Shown here: piece after piece, positions 54,255 through 64,000 of the stretch | How positions within the stretch are numbered: the stretch's first letter is position 1 | Layout of the letters: every line of letters starts with the position of its first letter | Assembly (NCBI GenBank): GCA_944548615.1 | Contig: OX155954.1 | Coordinates: 3,081,335-3,145,334, forward strand | DNA from: Micropterix aruncella | Taxonomy: Eukaryota > Arthropoda > Insecta > Lepidoptera > Micropterigidae | Direction: 5' to 3' | Length of the DNA: 64,000 nucleotides | The notes under the pieces: model-generated | Databases searched by the model: none | Told to the model about the DNA's origin: nothing | The model's input: only the letters and a program-made list of their open reading frames with translations | Position numbers and translations under genes: made by a program

Positions 54255-55000
54255 ACTGCCGTTGTAAATGAAAACACATTAACTTCATTTACTGTGTTTA
54301 TACAAGTTTGGTTCTTTAAAATCACGAGTTATAGTACTATAAGGCAAATTTTTCGGTTTGTCTGTCGATGGATAGTTACCGAGATACCTTAGATAAAAAC
54401 ACAGTTTTTTAAAAAAAAACAATATTTTTAATAAAACACACAGTATGTATATTTTTTAAGTTAAAATACAGTAACCTATTATTTACTGTGATCTTTTTTA
54501 ATACTTATAAGCATTTAAGAAATATTTTTGTTTAATAACAACACGGCTTCTCCAAATACTATGGTTTTAGGTAAAATTTTGTTAAAAGTTAATTTGTTAA
54601 TACACGACTTAATCACAGTATCTCAATTACGGTGCCTACAGTGTTTTATTTATTTAAAAAATATATATTTATTTTACATGGTTAGAAACAGTAATGGGTA
54701 AAATTTACTTATAACACAGTAACCACTCAGTTACGGTGTTATAGCTTAAAAATATAAAATTTATCAAATTATTTTCCTAATTTAAAACACAATATCTAAT
54801 TTAATTAATTAAACAATTATAATTTAGATATTTTTACGCAGAATTAAAGTTCTAACTATTTTATACCATTAAAGATTAAAAGGAATAATCTATATTGATT
54901 ACTTTGTTGATGAAAACAAATATTTAACAACTGATCTTTGACCGCGTTTTTCTCAAAACTTTTTTTTTCAAGTTACTGTGTTTTCATTAACGACGGCAGT
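54255..55000 (-). mobile_element. TIR element family H, copy 2 (without insert)
   Basis: ACTGCCGTTGTAAATGAAAA and, reversed, ACTGCCGTCGTTAATGAAAA form the ends. TATA lies on each side when the repeat is taken to start at CTGCCG. Its body matches 37,602-38,698 in the opposite orientation, including the 'agctataacaccgtaact' hairpin (54,722-54,746 region), and lacks the 307-bp insert. Confidence 0.8.
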
Positions 55001-55004
55001 ATAC

Positions 55005-56145
55005 TAATCACATAATTTGTCACAATGATTTTTTTTAATTACTATTAATATTATTTTGATCTGGTTGTAATTTAAGTATACACCCAGACAACCAAGATAT
55101 GTCTAGATGGATGGTAAAATCCGAAACACATTATAATTATAATTAAGCGTCTAAAAGTTGCATTTTTTGATAAATAAATTTAGGACACGAAAATTTAAGA
55201 AACATCTTACCATCGACTCACGCAATCACTATACAGTAACGTAAACACATCTGCTTACCTAAAACAAAAAGAAAATATGCAATTAGTTTAAAACAGTAAT
55301 ATTTTCCGTGAGGGGATGGTGGCAGTACAATGGTTATTTAATTACGAGCTGAGAGCAATGCAAATGAAAACGTGAAAAATGCGCTGTTGAAACCCGCACA
55401 TCTGAGCTACAATTCGTCCTATTATCACCTGCGACCCACTCCAGTATCACTGTCCGACTGGTAGTACAAGCTTTTATTTACCTTGATAGTTTGTTTGATT
55501 CGATCAATGATTAACTTTTTCGTATTTTTCTCATATGCTGTTATTTATGGTATTGTCTCATTCTTTCTAGTCGATAAAAATTTAATATATTAAAAGGAGT
55601 AAAAAACACAACTGCCATTACAAAGAGTGAACGTCTGTATTTATAATAAATTTTTTAACGGTTTTTTTATGAAGTATTTAGGATTTATGTATTTATCCAT
55701 AGAGGTGCATATAGATTTTCGGAATATACTCAATCAGACTCTTCATTTTACACTAATTATGATCGTCGTTAATGTAGGATCGGCGTTAATGTAGGTTGCT
55801 TAAAATGTAGGATCGCGCTTAGCAACTGTTCATCGAAAATCGTTATTTAGAATCGGTGCTTAGCACTAGCTAGGCAATCACTTAGCGACCGTCGTTCCCA
55901 AACATCACTTTAGGCGCGCGGAAATCCAAGTTTAACATAACAAGTGCTAATCTTTGTCTTTTTTTGGTGTATGCCGCGTTATGGACGAATTAGAAGTATT
56001 TTCAGATTTTTCGAAGAATTTGAGAATGTTGATGTTGGAAATTTGCTAAATCATATCAAAAATGGTTCGATCCGTCTACTTAGGTAACCGTTAAAGAGTT
56101 TCGTTCGAAGTATTGGATAATTGAATTTAAATCATCGAAAATGAT
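55005..56145. other. Unassigned sequence
   Basis: 'aatgtaggatcg' words repeat near 55,770-55,815. No gene is recognised. Confidence 0.3.
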
Positions 56146-56147
56146 AG

Positions 56148-56593
56148 TTTGTTTAGGTCAAATCTTGCAAGCTGAATTAGAACCACTTCCTCTTATCCTA
56201 CGAAGTTGAAATTTTACTTGGTGGTTCAGTTACGATGACAATGCATTTTTATGGTGAGCATGACCTGATTCTACATTCAGTATCGGCTTCCGACGAGGCA
56301 CCTCAACATGGCTGCTCCACTAAGAGTTGGCTCCCGACGATGGGACTCCCCAACGGTCAACAGCACAGAAACGAAATTTTGTATACGCATTCAATTATGA
56401 TAGCCCGTTCTAAGTTTCACCGCGACAGGGCTGCTGCGCCCAGGGTTGGCTTCCAACAAAGGGACTCCTTAACGGTCAACAGCACAAACACGAAATTCAG
56501 TATAGCATTCAATTGAGATGCCCGTTCTAAGTTCCACTATGACATGGCTGCTGCACCCAGGGTTGGCCTGGCAAAGAGCATTTTAATAAAAGC
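56148..56593 (-). repeat. Repeat family B with internal ~118-bp units, inverted copy
   Basis: Matches 16,143-16,668 in reverse from end to end: 'aggtcaaatcttgcaagctg' at the left and 'gcattttaataaaag' at the right. About three units with 'cagggttggc' are present. Flanking DNA differs between the two copies, so these are likely element boundaries. Confidence 0.75.
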
Positions 56594-56649
56594 TTGTTTT
56601 TAAACATGCGTTTTTTCTATTAACTTATTTTACACATGGTATCGCAGGT

Positions 56650-56945
56650 CTTCCGAGAAAGTGTGTTTGTTTGTTTGTTTCTACCTTTATTGTAAAATTT
56701 TACAATGGGCGGGTTTATTATCATACGATTATTTCTTACAACCAACCCTACTATTAAGAGTTTAGATGGATGTGTGTGTGTAGCATGTGTAAATGTGTGT
56801 CGTTATTGCATTCAATCGACAGAATTGAAATTCAATTCTGTTAGTTTTATCACAACGGAAAATTGTAACCCAGCCGGGAATCGAACCCGGAACCTTACAA
56901 TGCGACCTAGCCACTATCCAAGCCAGGTGACATAGGCCACTATTC
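56650..56945 (-). mobile_element. tRNA-derived SINE
   Basis: On the plus strand: TTGTTTGTTTGTTTC tail, 'caatgggcgggtttattatcat', 'tcgacagaattgaaattcaat', then 'agccgggaatcgaacccgg' (box B reversed) and 'tagccactat' (box A region reversed). The order matches the SINE at 7,708-8,019. Confidence 0.8.
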
Positions 56946-57124
56946 CAGCGAGACGCATCAGATGGCATAGATCAGCTAAATAATTTTTATTCAGAAATCT
57001 AATAGATAATTGGCAAAATGCGGCTTCAAGAAAGAGCACAGCTTTTATAAAAGCAACTGCAGGACAAAACATGGAGCTCTAGATGAGAGAGAAGAAAGGT
57101 CATGTTATCACTCGATTTCTCAAA

Positions 57125-57191
57125 AAAAAAAAGCGTACGATTGCGTGAACCATCATAATATGATGGTTCACGCAATCGTACGCTTTTTTTT
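57125..57191. repeat. Perfect 67-bp palindrome (33-bp arms, 1-base centre)
   Basis: AAAAGCGTACGATTGCGTGA on the left is exactly mirrored on the right, centred on base 57,158. Such perfect arms with almost no spacer are rare in diverged DNA and suggest a very recent inverted duplication or a sequencing/assembly foldback. Confidence 0.9.
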
Positions 57192-57371
57192 ATTATGCTA
57201 GCCAAAAATCACAACATTTAAATATAAAACAGATGCAATTAAACAGTTTCACAGTTATCTTTATAACCGTCACCAAATGGTGACTTCATGCAACCCAAAC
57301 ACAAAGCCCATCAATCAAAATCAACCTTCTTCCTACGAATATCCAGCGGGATCGTCGATTTCATAAATTAC

Positions 57372-57560
57372 GTCAAATCGAATCAAATCAAAAACTCTTT
57401 ATTTAGTAAATAATCAAAAGTAAGTGTCTAATTTTCCAATTATATTTGCAAAGTATAATTTTCAATATTATTCAGTTTTAAATACAGATTTTTTTAAAAA
57501 TCTTGATGCATGGTATACTACCATGGCACTTGTAAATACATGTGAAATCTATATGCTTTT
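57372..57560 (-). mobile_element. Possible LINE 3' tail
   Basis: On the plus strand 'aatcaaatcaaaaactctttattta' begins the segment. In reverse this is 'aataaagagtttttgatttg', a typical poly-A-signal-plus-tail arrangement of insect LINEs. No coding part is recognised. Confidence 0.4.
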
Positions 57561-57569
57561 ATAAGGTAA

Positions 57570-58515
57570 AGCCACGTATGCACTTATAAACATTGTTTCG
57601 CAAAGTGTTGCGCAACGTATTTGTTTCTAGAAATAATGTTTCAAAGCTTATTATAGGGTTAGTTTTTATTAGTGAGCACCAGACAAGTAGGTGATTCTAC
57701 ATATAAAAGAACCCCTTTATACGGCATTATACTTTTTTTGTTTATATGACATTATTATGCATAAAAAACTGAAATTAAAATCATATACAAGTTTTTTAGA
57801 TGTAACTCTTTGTTACTAAGAAAAAACCTGCTGAATATCCGACATATTATATAACTATAAAATATGCTTTTCTTCAGTAACGATTCTCAATTCAAAAAAC
57901 TTTTGCAACATTTTTAACTCAGTTTTTTGTCTTGAATAATATTTTGTAGAATTAAATGAAACTATCTATGAACAGAAAATTACAATGAATTGAAAAAGTT
58001 TTTTATTTTATTTTTCCTGATTACTTTTATGTACAGAATCACCCACTGTCCGGGTGCTCAGTCATAAAAACTGGATATTGACGGGGAAACAAATGTTGTT
58101 CCTCACAAGAAAAAAGTCAGTGGTTTTTTGATGATGATGTTCATTTTTCTTACGAAATGAGGCAACGAATATGAATGGTTTTTGATTCCAGCTCTTTTTA
58201 AGAAACCCCAAGGCGATAGAAATATCTTGCCAAGGGTATATTTTAATTTCTGTCTTTCTTTGAATATGTCAAAGTTTGACTACGCTACTTTTACGACCAG
58301 CGAAACAAAATCCACACCGGTAATAGATTATTGTTGCTAAACTTTTCTTTTTCGCCTTGTTCACGTCCGCGAGTCAGGAGTAGAGACACACCGCGCGAAA
58401 CACGTTTTGTTTCCAGTGATGTTTCAGAAACATGGTTTTGTGTTTTAGAAACAGGTCGATTTTAGTTGAGAAACACTGTTGTGCAGCAATGTGTACCAGT
58501 GAACACGCCGCTTAA
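57570..58515. mobile_element. Candidate TIR element with degenerate ends
   Basis: The left 'cacttataaacattgtttcgcaa' and the reversed right 'cactggtacacattgctgcacaa' are similar over about 60 bp, including a later 'tgtttcta'. A second inverted pair lies inside (57,661-58,070). It has no ORF. Ends and target duplication are uncertain. Confidence 0.4.
57661..58070. mobile_element. MITE with ~40-bp inverted ends, nested
   Basis: 'tgagcaccagacaagtaggt' at 57,673 and the reversed right end 'tgagcacccggacagtgggt', each followed by GATTCT, form good terminal repeats. AT-rich body without frames. Confidence 0.65.
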
Positions 58516-58519
58516 CTTT

Positions 58520-58840
58520 CAGAGACGAGATTTCGATACAGCACGTTCAGCTAGAAACAAGTATCACGTACGCACAAGTCGGTAAGTTTCTTGGTACGAT
58601 ATAATAGAATTATCGTGCCATCGGCCGCATTTTCTTGCAGTAGCTTAACCCTCCCTCGCTGCGGGGGGTGGGGGCTGCGTGCCAGTGCAACCCCTCGCGT
58701 GCTTTGCAGACGGGTATTAGTCGCCCCGCGAAACTGTAATTTTAGTTTTCAGCTCAGGCCGGTCTAGCGATCGACGAGCCCGCCGAGGGTCTGACGACCC
58801 GCCCGCCCTAGCCGCGCCGCCCGCACACAGTATCGTTTCT
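58520..58840 (+). other. Exon-like segment next to a CpG-rich block
   Basis: 'aactttcag' at about 58,515 (acceptor-like) and 'cggtaagttt' at 58,580 (donor-like) bracket about 60 bases without a long frame. CpG-rich DNA follows at 58,620-58,840 ('cccgccctagccgcgccgcc'). It could be a 5' non-coding exon or promoter area of a gene reaching out of the window, or a chance arrangement. Confidence 0.25.
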
Positions 58841-58859
58841 AGGCACCAAACTCATAACA

Positions 58860-60650
58860 GAATCTTGAAAAAAATATGTAACAAAGCCGATGCTTTGTAA
58901 TTAACACTAGTAATTATCACATTACTGTTGACTTCTAGTGAACAACTGCGATATTATATGATAATTAGGAACATCATTGAGGGCATATTAAAGACAAATC
59001 TAATACGGTAAGTGTTGCGTAATTTCTGCTGGCAGTGGGAAGATTGTTTTCGGCCTAAAGATAGGAATATCATGGCCACTACTTAGTGAATATAATCACA
59101 TTTTTTAGTTTGTTCCTTGTATTCTAAAACCACAAATCGGATTTCATTTCTCAAATTCAACATGGTGTATCATGAAACACTTTTAGCCGAGAGATGTGAT
59201 CTGGTGGCTGAGAATCAGAAGGTTTAATACTTTAAATACGTGAAGAAAATATTGACTTGCAAAGCACTGAAAAAAGTATAAGTACTTTGCCCTGTGGTTG
59301 TTAAAAAAACAGCTTTTAAATATAGCCCATAAATCGTTTTTTTTTTTAAATTATGACCCATAAAAATAATAGGTATCCAAATGATGCCAATTTAAGGAGG
59401 CTGAGAAATTTGATGTCTAAATAGCTCTTTGTTTATGCTAGCTGTCTGTATGTGAATAAAGTTGTTTAGTGATATAAAAGTTTTCTAAAATAATAGATAG
59501 ATATTTAAATTAAGTAAGTATTTATTTTGAAAAACTCGATCTGGGTATAGAAATTACATTTCCAATAATAGTATTACAAATAAAATTACATTTTCCAACT
59601 ACGCATAAAATTAGAAAAAAGTCTATAAAAAATCAAATAATGAAAAATCATAAAAAAATAAGTAATTCAGTAACAAAAATAAATAAAAAACTTGAAAAAT
59701 AGAAAGCATCGAAAGAGGGTTCTAGAGTAAGAAATCACGTTTATTAAGGATAAAACTAACATTAAACAACAACATGAATAAAATTATCAAACTATAAAAG
59801 AAATTAGTGTAGAAATTAAATTGGAAAACAGAATTCACGTCTATAAAAGGCATCACAAAATAGATTCAACAGCAATGAAGTGAATCTACCCAAGAAATGC
59901 TAGAAGTAAATGAACGGATGTATCAATTTTCAAATTTACCTATAATACATTGCTACCAACTTAATTTATTATCACACCTTGTGTAACAATTACATTTCAA
60001 CGATACATCATTTTTTGTGCGATAGTCAATTGTTTTATTTTCCACAACAATATTAACCTCTTAGTTTAACTATCTAACTAACTAGCTTAACTATTTTGTA
60101 AAAATGTGTCCAAAATTACCATTTTTTTATTGCTGAATTTCAAACTTTATTATGTTTCTAGGTTATTGCAACAGTAATTTGACAAATTATCCAATTACAG
60201 GGCAATTAGAAAATATTGAAAACATTCTGATTCTGGAAAAACTTACTTTATTTATTTTATTATTTTTAAGGAAACATACAGCTGTTACAATAAATTTGTT
60301 ACAGAATTATTAAGTTAAAAAAAATAAAGCTAATTACATGTTTCCACTTGAACATTCATAATTTAAACACAACAATATATTTTTTTTGAAGAATTAACTA
60401 ACACTCATAGGGACAGGTGGGAACTGGGAAGAAAGGAGTCATAAAGGTAAATAAAATTTTATGTAAATACACGTTCCATAATATAGACATACATATTATT
60501 TAAAGATATTCTTGAATAACTATTATTTATAATATATTATATATTGCGATTACAATGATAAATCAATACCATCATTAATAATTGCTTTCTTAAGAGCGAA
60601 TGATGACGTATTGAATACGTCAATATCGCCGAGCTGCGTATTACAAATTT
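58860..60650. other. Long AT-rich stretch, no gene recognised
   Basis: No convincing frame, repeat family or RNA. It could be intronic or intergenic. Confidence 0.3.
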
Positions 60651-60676
60651 TACATACCCTATACCATTTTACATAC

Positions 60677-60793
60677 CCTTACAACACTTGAATCACTTTC
60701 TTGATCTGTCTTCGCTTCACCAACACTGTCAGTGTCTAAAGTGTTACTTTCTGACCTACTAAATTTCATATCAAACTTTTCAACATTCTCCAT
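60677..60793 (-). CDS. Candidate first coding exon (39 codons), unknown product
   Basis: Minus-strand ATG at 60,793 with G at -3 and +4 opens MENVEKFDMKFSRSESNT and a Ser/Asp/Glu-rich continuation of 39 codons. The codon AGG is followed by GTATGTAA, a good insect-type 5' splice site, in phase 0. Without splicing the frame stops six codons later. The peptide is hydrophilic and acidic with no signal peptide or domain. The donor-containing 'ttttacataccct' is duplicated in tandem just beyond (about 60,649 and 60,668). A matching downstream exon was not identified. The frame also extends 25 codons upstream of this ATG. Confidence 0.35.
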
Positions 60794-60899
60794 AACGAAG
60801 AAACAAAAGGATAAATCAGGTGAATATCTTAACACAGAGCAATCAAGTGGCAACTAGAACTTATTCCCAATAAACTTGACTGCAGCTAGCCAATAGACG

Positions 60900-61253
60900 G
60901 CTTGAAGTAGCTGAAATCGATCAACGTAGCATTCTTGTGCTCTCTTGTGGCTACATTTGTAATTAGGTAGACGTAACGGAATTCTCTGGGGTTTAAATTT
61001 CTAAACAAAATATTGTCAAGATAGACGATTATTGACTATTATTGATTATTGACGAGGTTTTACGAAATTAAATACTTCAGTTTTAAATTTATTTCATAGA
61101 TATAGAGACTGTGCACACCACAAATGAAAGATAAAAGTGTCGCCTTCGAACAAGCCAAGGCCTAATGAGGCAGCATGAACTATAACAATATTTGTTTAAA
61201 GATGTTTTCTCCTTACTGGTCAATTATAACTTTTCTGACATATATGTAGGATA

Positions 61254-61289
<36 letters not shown>

Positions 61290-61945
61290 AATACAAATAA
61301 GTTATTTCATTTCGATCTCTAGATTTATGAAGAATGTTACAGTTTTTCTAGCAGTCATAGACAGTTACTGACCGTTCCGGTGTACTTAGAAGTACACTTC
61401 CTTTCCTAAGAATATAAATAAATTGGTAAGGCTTAAAATTTAAATTAAATATCTTGTTGTGGTAGATACAAAAATGTTGCTATGGTATAGTTTGATGTAG
61501 TGATGTCGGATAGAAGGTTATTCACATTAATTTTAATCATGACTGAATGCTTTCAGAAATTTCGAAATTAAACACTGTGCGCCTCCCGCCCATGCCGCTA
61601 TGACGTTACCAATAAACTTCATATTTGCGATTTAACATTGTTTAGAAACATCATAGATTGGTCCATATAGCAAAGCGAAGTCGTGTTATTATGGGAAATT
61701 ATCAAAGTTGATGTAATATTTTGTGAATTACGAAAGCCTGAAAAAAGGGTTTTTCGTGAAATATTTATAATAAGAGAGTTATTTTCAATTAAAAAGTAGA
61801 CAATGGATTTTAGAAGTTTTAATTAATATGCCCATACAATTAATATAGGTAACCTAAACTCACCCCTCTCCTAGGAAAAGTTGTCAATTATATTATCCAA
61901 GTTATTACTAATTCTTTATATATTTCATAAATGTATTGACGAAAC
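60900..61945. repeat. Unassigned sequence with an AAT/AAAT microsatellite
   Basis: (AATA)n/(AAT)n run at about 61,254-61,292. The rest has no recognised gene. Confidence 0.5.
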
Positions 61946-61949
61946 ATGA

Positions 61950-62285
61950 AACATGGTAGATTATTACTATTTTTTAAAGGTTAAAGAGGACCTTTACAAA
62001 TTTAACACCAGTGTCCAAAAAAGTCTGTCCACCAAGTCTACAAAAAATATTTTTAATCGCATTCTTTCCCATTTCAATAAGGCTGGACTAATGCACAGCC
62101 AACAATTTGGTTTTATAAAGGGCAGCTCTACAATAGACACCAGAGTAACTCTGATCAAGCATAAACAAACTTAGCACATGGGAGGGATCCCAGTATACAA
62201 TCGGTGTATTCTGTAGCCTCTTGAAGGCATTTGTTTGAGTTGGGCTGCGAAAATATAATATACTATTATTGCCTTTTGACATATC
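61950..62285 (+). pseudogene. LINE reverse transcriptase, fingers/palm remnant
   Basis: The frame 61,953-62,174 contains 'ILSHFNKAGLMHSQQFGF', then KGSSTIDTRVTLIKH. This is the RT segment L..FL....L...QFGFR.G.ST..A...L that precedes motif A in Jockey/CR1-like elements. Downstream, after a frame change, 'VFCSLLKAFV' occupies motif A (family FCDLSKAFD), but both aspartates are gone and a stop follows. No thumb or endonuclease is present. Clearly non-functional. Confidence 0.8.
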
Positions 62286-62289
62286 CTAT

Positions 62290-63040
62290 CATATTCGCTA
62301 AAACCAAGTGACTATATTATTTTACTTTTTGGACATTAGACGTCAATGGTTTTTACAATAAATATTATTTATCGCGGATATTGTGTAATCCAGATATGGT
62401 TACTCTTGCACAAAATATTATATAGGGTATTAGTAGGTATATAGAGTACGTATACCTACGAAAATAAAATTATTATATTGTTTGACGTATCAAGGGGGTA
62501 TCCTGGTTTAGAGGCCTAAATTTTAGACTTTTTCTGAGTAGGATAAAAAAAAATACAATCCATTTTTTTTACAAAATGTTAATTGACGTTTCAAGAATCC
62601 AAAAAAAAACCACAAAAAAATTATTTAAAGAGTTAAAGGCTAGTGAAGTGGGGGCTAGCGGAAAAAAGTGCGTCCAGGTTGACATGTTTCCAACCCTTGT
62701 AGTGTTATAAAATAAAGAAAACCGAATAAATCTTGATTAGTAAGGATGGCTCGGACCATGGAAAAATAGATATTCTAGATATTCTTTTTTTCCGCAAAAT
62801 GGCGACGATTTAAAAAAAATGCCACTGTTTTTTTTTTATATTAGATTTTTTTCTATTCAAAATCCATGCTCCCGGATATAGAGGGGTAAGCAAAGATGAT
62901 TTCCTTCATCAATATATATGAGTAAACTTAAATGCACGACTCGTGGAAACCATCTATTCAGTTTGTTGAAGAAGACATTTTTGGGATTATGAATAAAATA
63001 CTTTTTTATATTTTATTTTGAGAGATCAGTCATCAGTCAG
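62290..63040. other. Unassigned AT-rich sequence
   Basis: Homopolymer-rich (runs of A and T); no gene or family match. Confidence 0.3.
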
Positions 63041-63044
63041 ATCA

Positions 63045-63225
63045 GTGACAGCATGTGTCCGCGTGAGTTTAGAACGCCTTCTGTTGGTCTGTTTGAATAT
63101 TAAAACGCGCAAAATCGACGTTTGGAACTACCGGAGTGCCATTTACGAGTGGGCGTGCATATGGCGTGTTTCGTTGTAAACTCGCAGCTGTCAAGTGGGA
63201 TTGAAATTTCTAATACCCTTATATA
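63045..63225 (+). mobile_element. MITE family G, diverged right-part fragment
   Basis: 'gtttagaacgccttctg', 'tttggaactaccggagtgcc' and 'gcgtgtttcgttgtaaactcgcagctg' follow the order of the right half of 51,925-53,472 with many changes. Confidence 0.5.
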
Positions 63226-63239
63226 ATCAATGATATTAC

Positions 63240-64000
63240 CAAACTTTTGCATGATTCCATCGCTACATCAATGTAAGTAACGAGAGTCTTTTAGGCAAAG
63301 AATTTAGAAGCCCTCAAGTCGCGCAAAGCAGGTCTTTATTTCCATACTTTTAGGCTTGGTTTGGGTGTTCAAGGTTTCAGATATTTCGACCTGGCGCCCT
63401 ACTCGCCGATCAAGAGTGATGCCGAAGCTCCTATACTTCTCACCAGGCGAGACGCTATCGAACCGGCTTCCTCACCTTCTTTCTGAACCAGATGGACCGC
63501 TGCTCAATACAAGCCTACAAATCAATTAAATCGTACGCCCAGGCCATGTACCTGGCCTATCTTTCATTTTCTTCACATTACCTAACAAGCACGATTGCGT
63601 GCCTGAATTTGCTGATGACTTCAGTTCGCGATATTGGAGGGAAGGGGGCAATGTTGCAAATTTAGGTGACACCCGAAATTAGTCGTATTTTAGCTGCTTC
63701 CGCTAACCCTATTTTGCGAGGCTGATTAGGTAACCTCGATTTCACTGTTAGGTGCTGAAAATTAGAACTAAAGTATCAAATAGTGACACTGAAGTCCAAC
63801 CGTTTATTATTCATACCGACATGAGAAATCAAGTATGTATTTAAGATTTTTAAAAATAAAATTAATGATTTACCCGGCATTAATGTACAAGACAAAATAC
63901 GAAAAAAAGATTAACCAATGGTAGGTCAGTGTCACCATGTGTTACGAAAGACAGAGAGGCTTATTCTTTTTATTACAACCTAACATAGTTATTGTTTATT
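63240..64000. other. Unassigned sequence at window end
   Basis: 63,330-63,560 is moderately GC-rich and may be repeat-derived, but no motif could be assigned. Confidence 0.3.

Noticed and set aside
55976..56080. Possible PIF/Harbinger transposase start ('MDELEVFSDF')
   Set aside because: The frame closes quickly and the other frames do not carry the family's later motifs.

Overview
This window looks like a gene-poor, transposon-filled stretch of an insect nuclear genome. It is AT-rich with short CpG-rich islands and has no operon-like layout. No open reading frame could be recognised as an intact host protein. What can be recognised is decayed mobile DNA: C-termini of several non-LTR retrotransposons, three mariner fragments, one hAT and one piggyBac transposase end, a BEL/Pao fragment, tRNA-derived SINEs and many terminal-inverted-repeat MITEs. 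The mix of TE families suggests Lepidoptera, but that is inference from general familiarity and no species is claimed.

Layout. 1-4,900: LINE tails, two palindromic MITEs, an anonymous CpG-rich segment and a hAT transposase C-terminus with its terminal repeat. 4,890-6,470: an array of short degenerate motifs split by a LINE 3' end. 6,318-15,037: a 2.9-kb unit present three times in direct tandem, each copy carrying a hAT MITE with an 8-bp target duplication, a MITE end, a tRNA-derived SINE and a C-rich repeat. 15,040-25,290: microsatellite, repeat families with internal minisatellites, a LINE RT fragment and several hairpin elements. 25,290-26,335: a 119-bp-period satellite. 26,470-36,560: mariner, SINE with nested LINE, MITEs and three LINE C-termini. 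37,600-43,560: a hairpin-rich TIR element, a 578-bp TIR element, two mariner remnants and a 0.5-kb foldback element. 45,190-49,080: piggyBac, two LINE ends and BEL/Pao. 51,925-53,472: a MITE holding a LINE remnant that itself holds a small retro-insertion. 54,255-64,000: second copies of several families, hairpins and an RT remnant without its first catalytic aspartate.

Host-gene candidates are few and tentative: a minus-strand ORF starting with a signal-peptide-like sequence in a CpG-rich block (51,095-51,526); a minus-strand 39-codon exon candidate ending at a consensus-like donor (60,677-60,793); and a short exon-like segment next to a CpG-rich block near 58,520. None has a recognised product.

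No single working gene system was found. The most unusual features are the near-identical 2.9-kb triplication, the element family built from repeated CAGTAA/TTACTG half-sites, and the three-level nested insertion.
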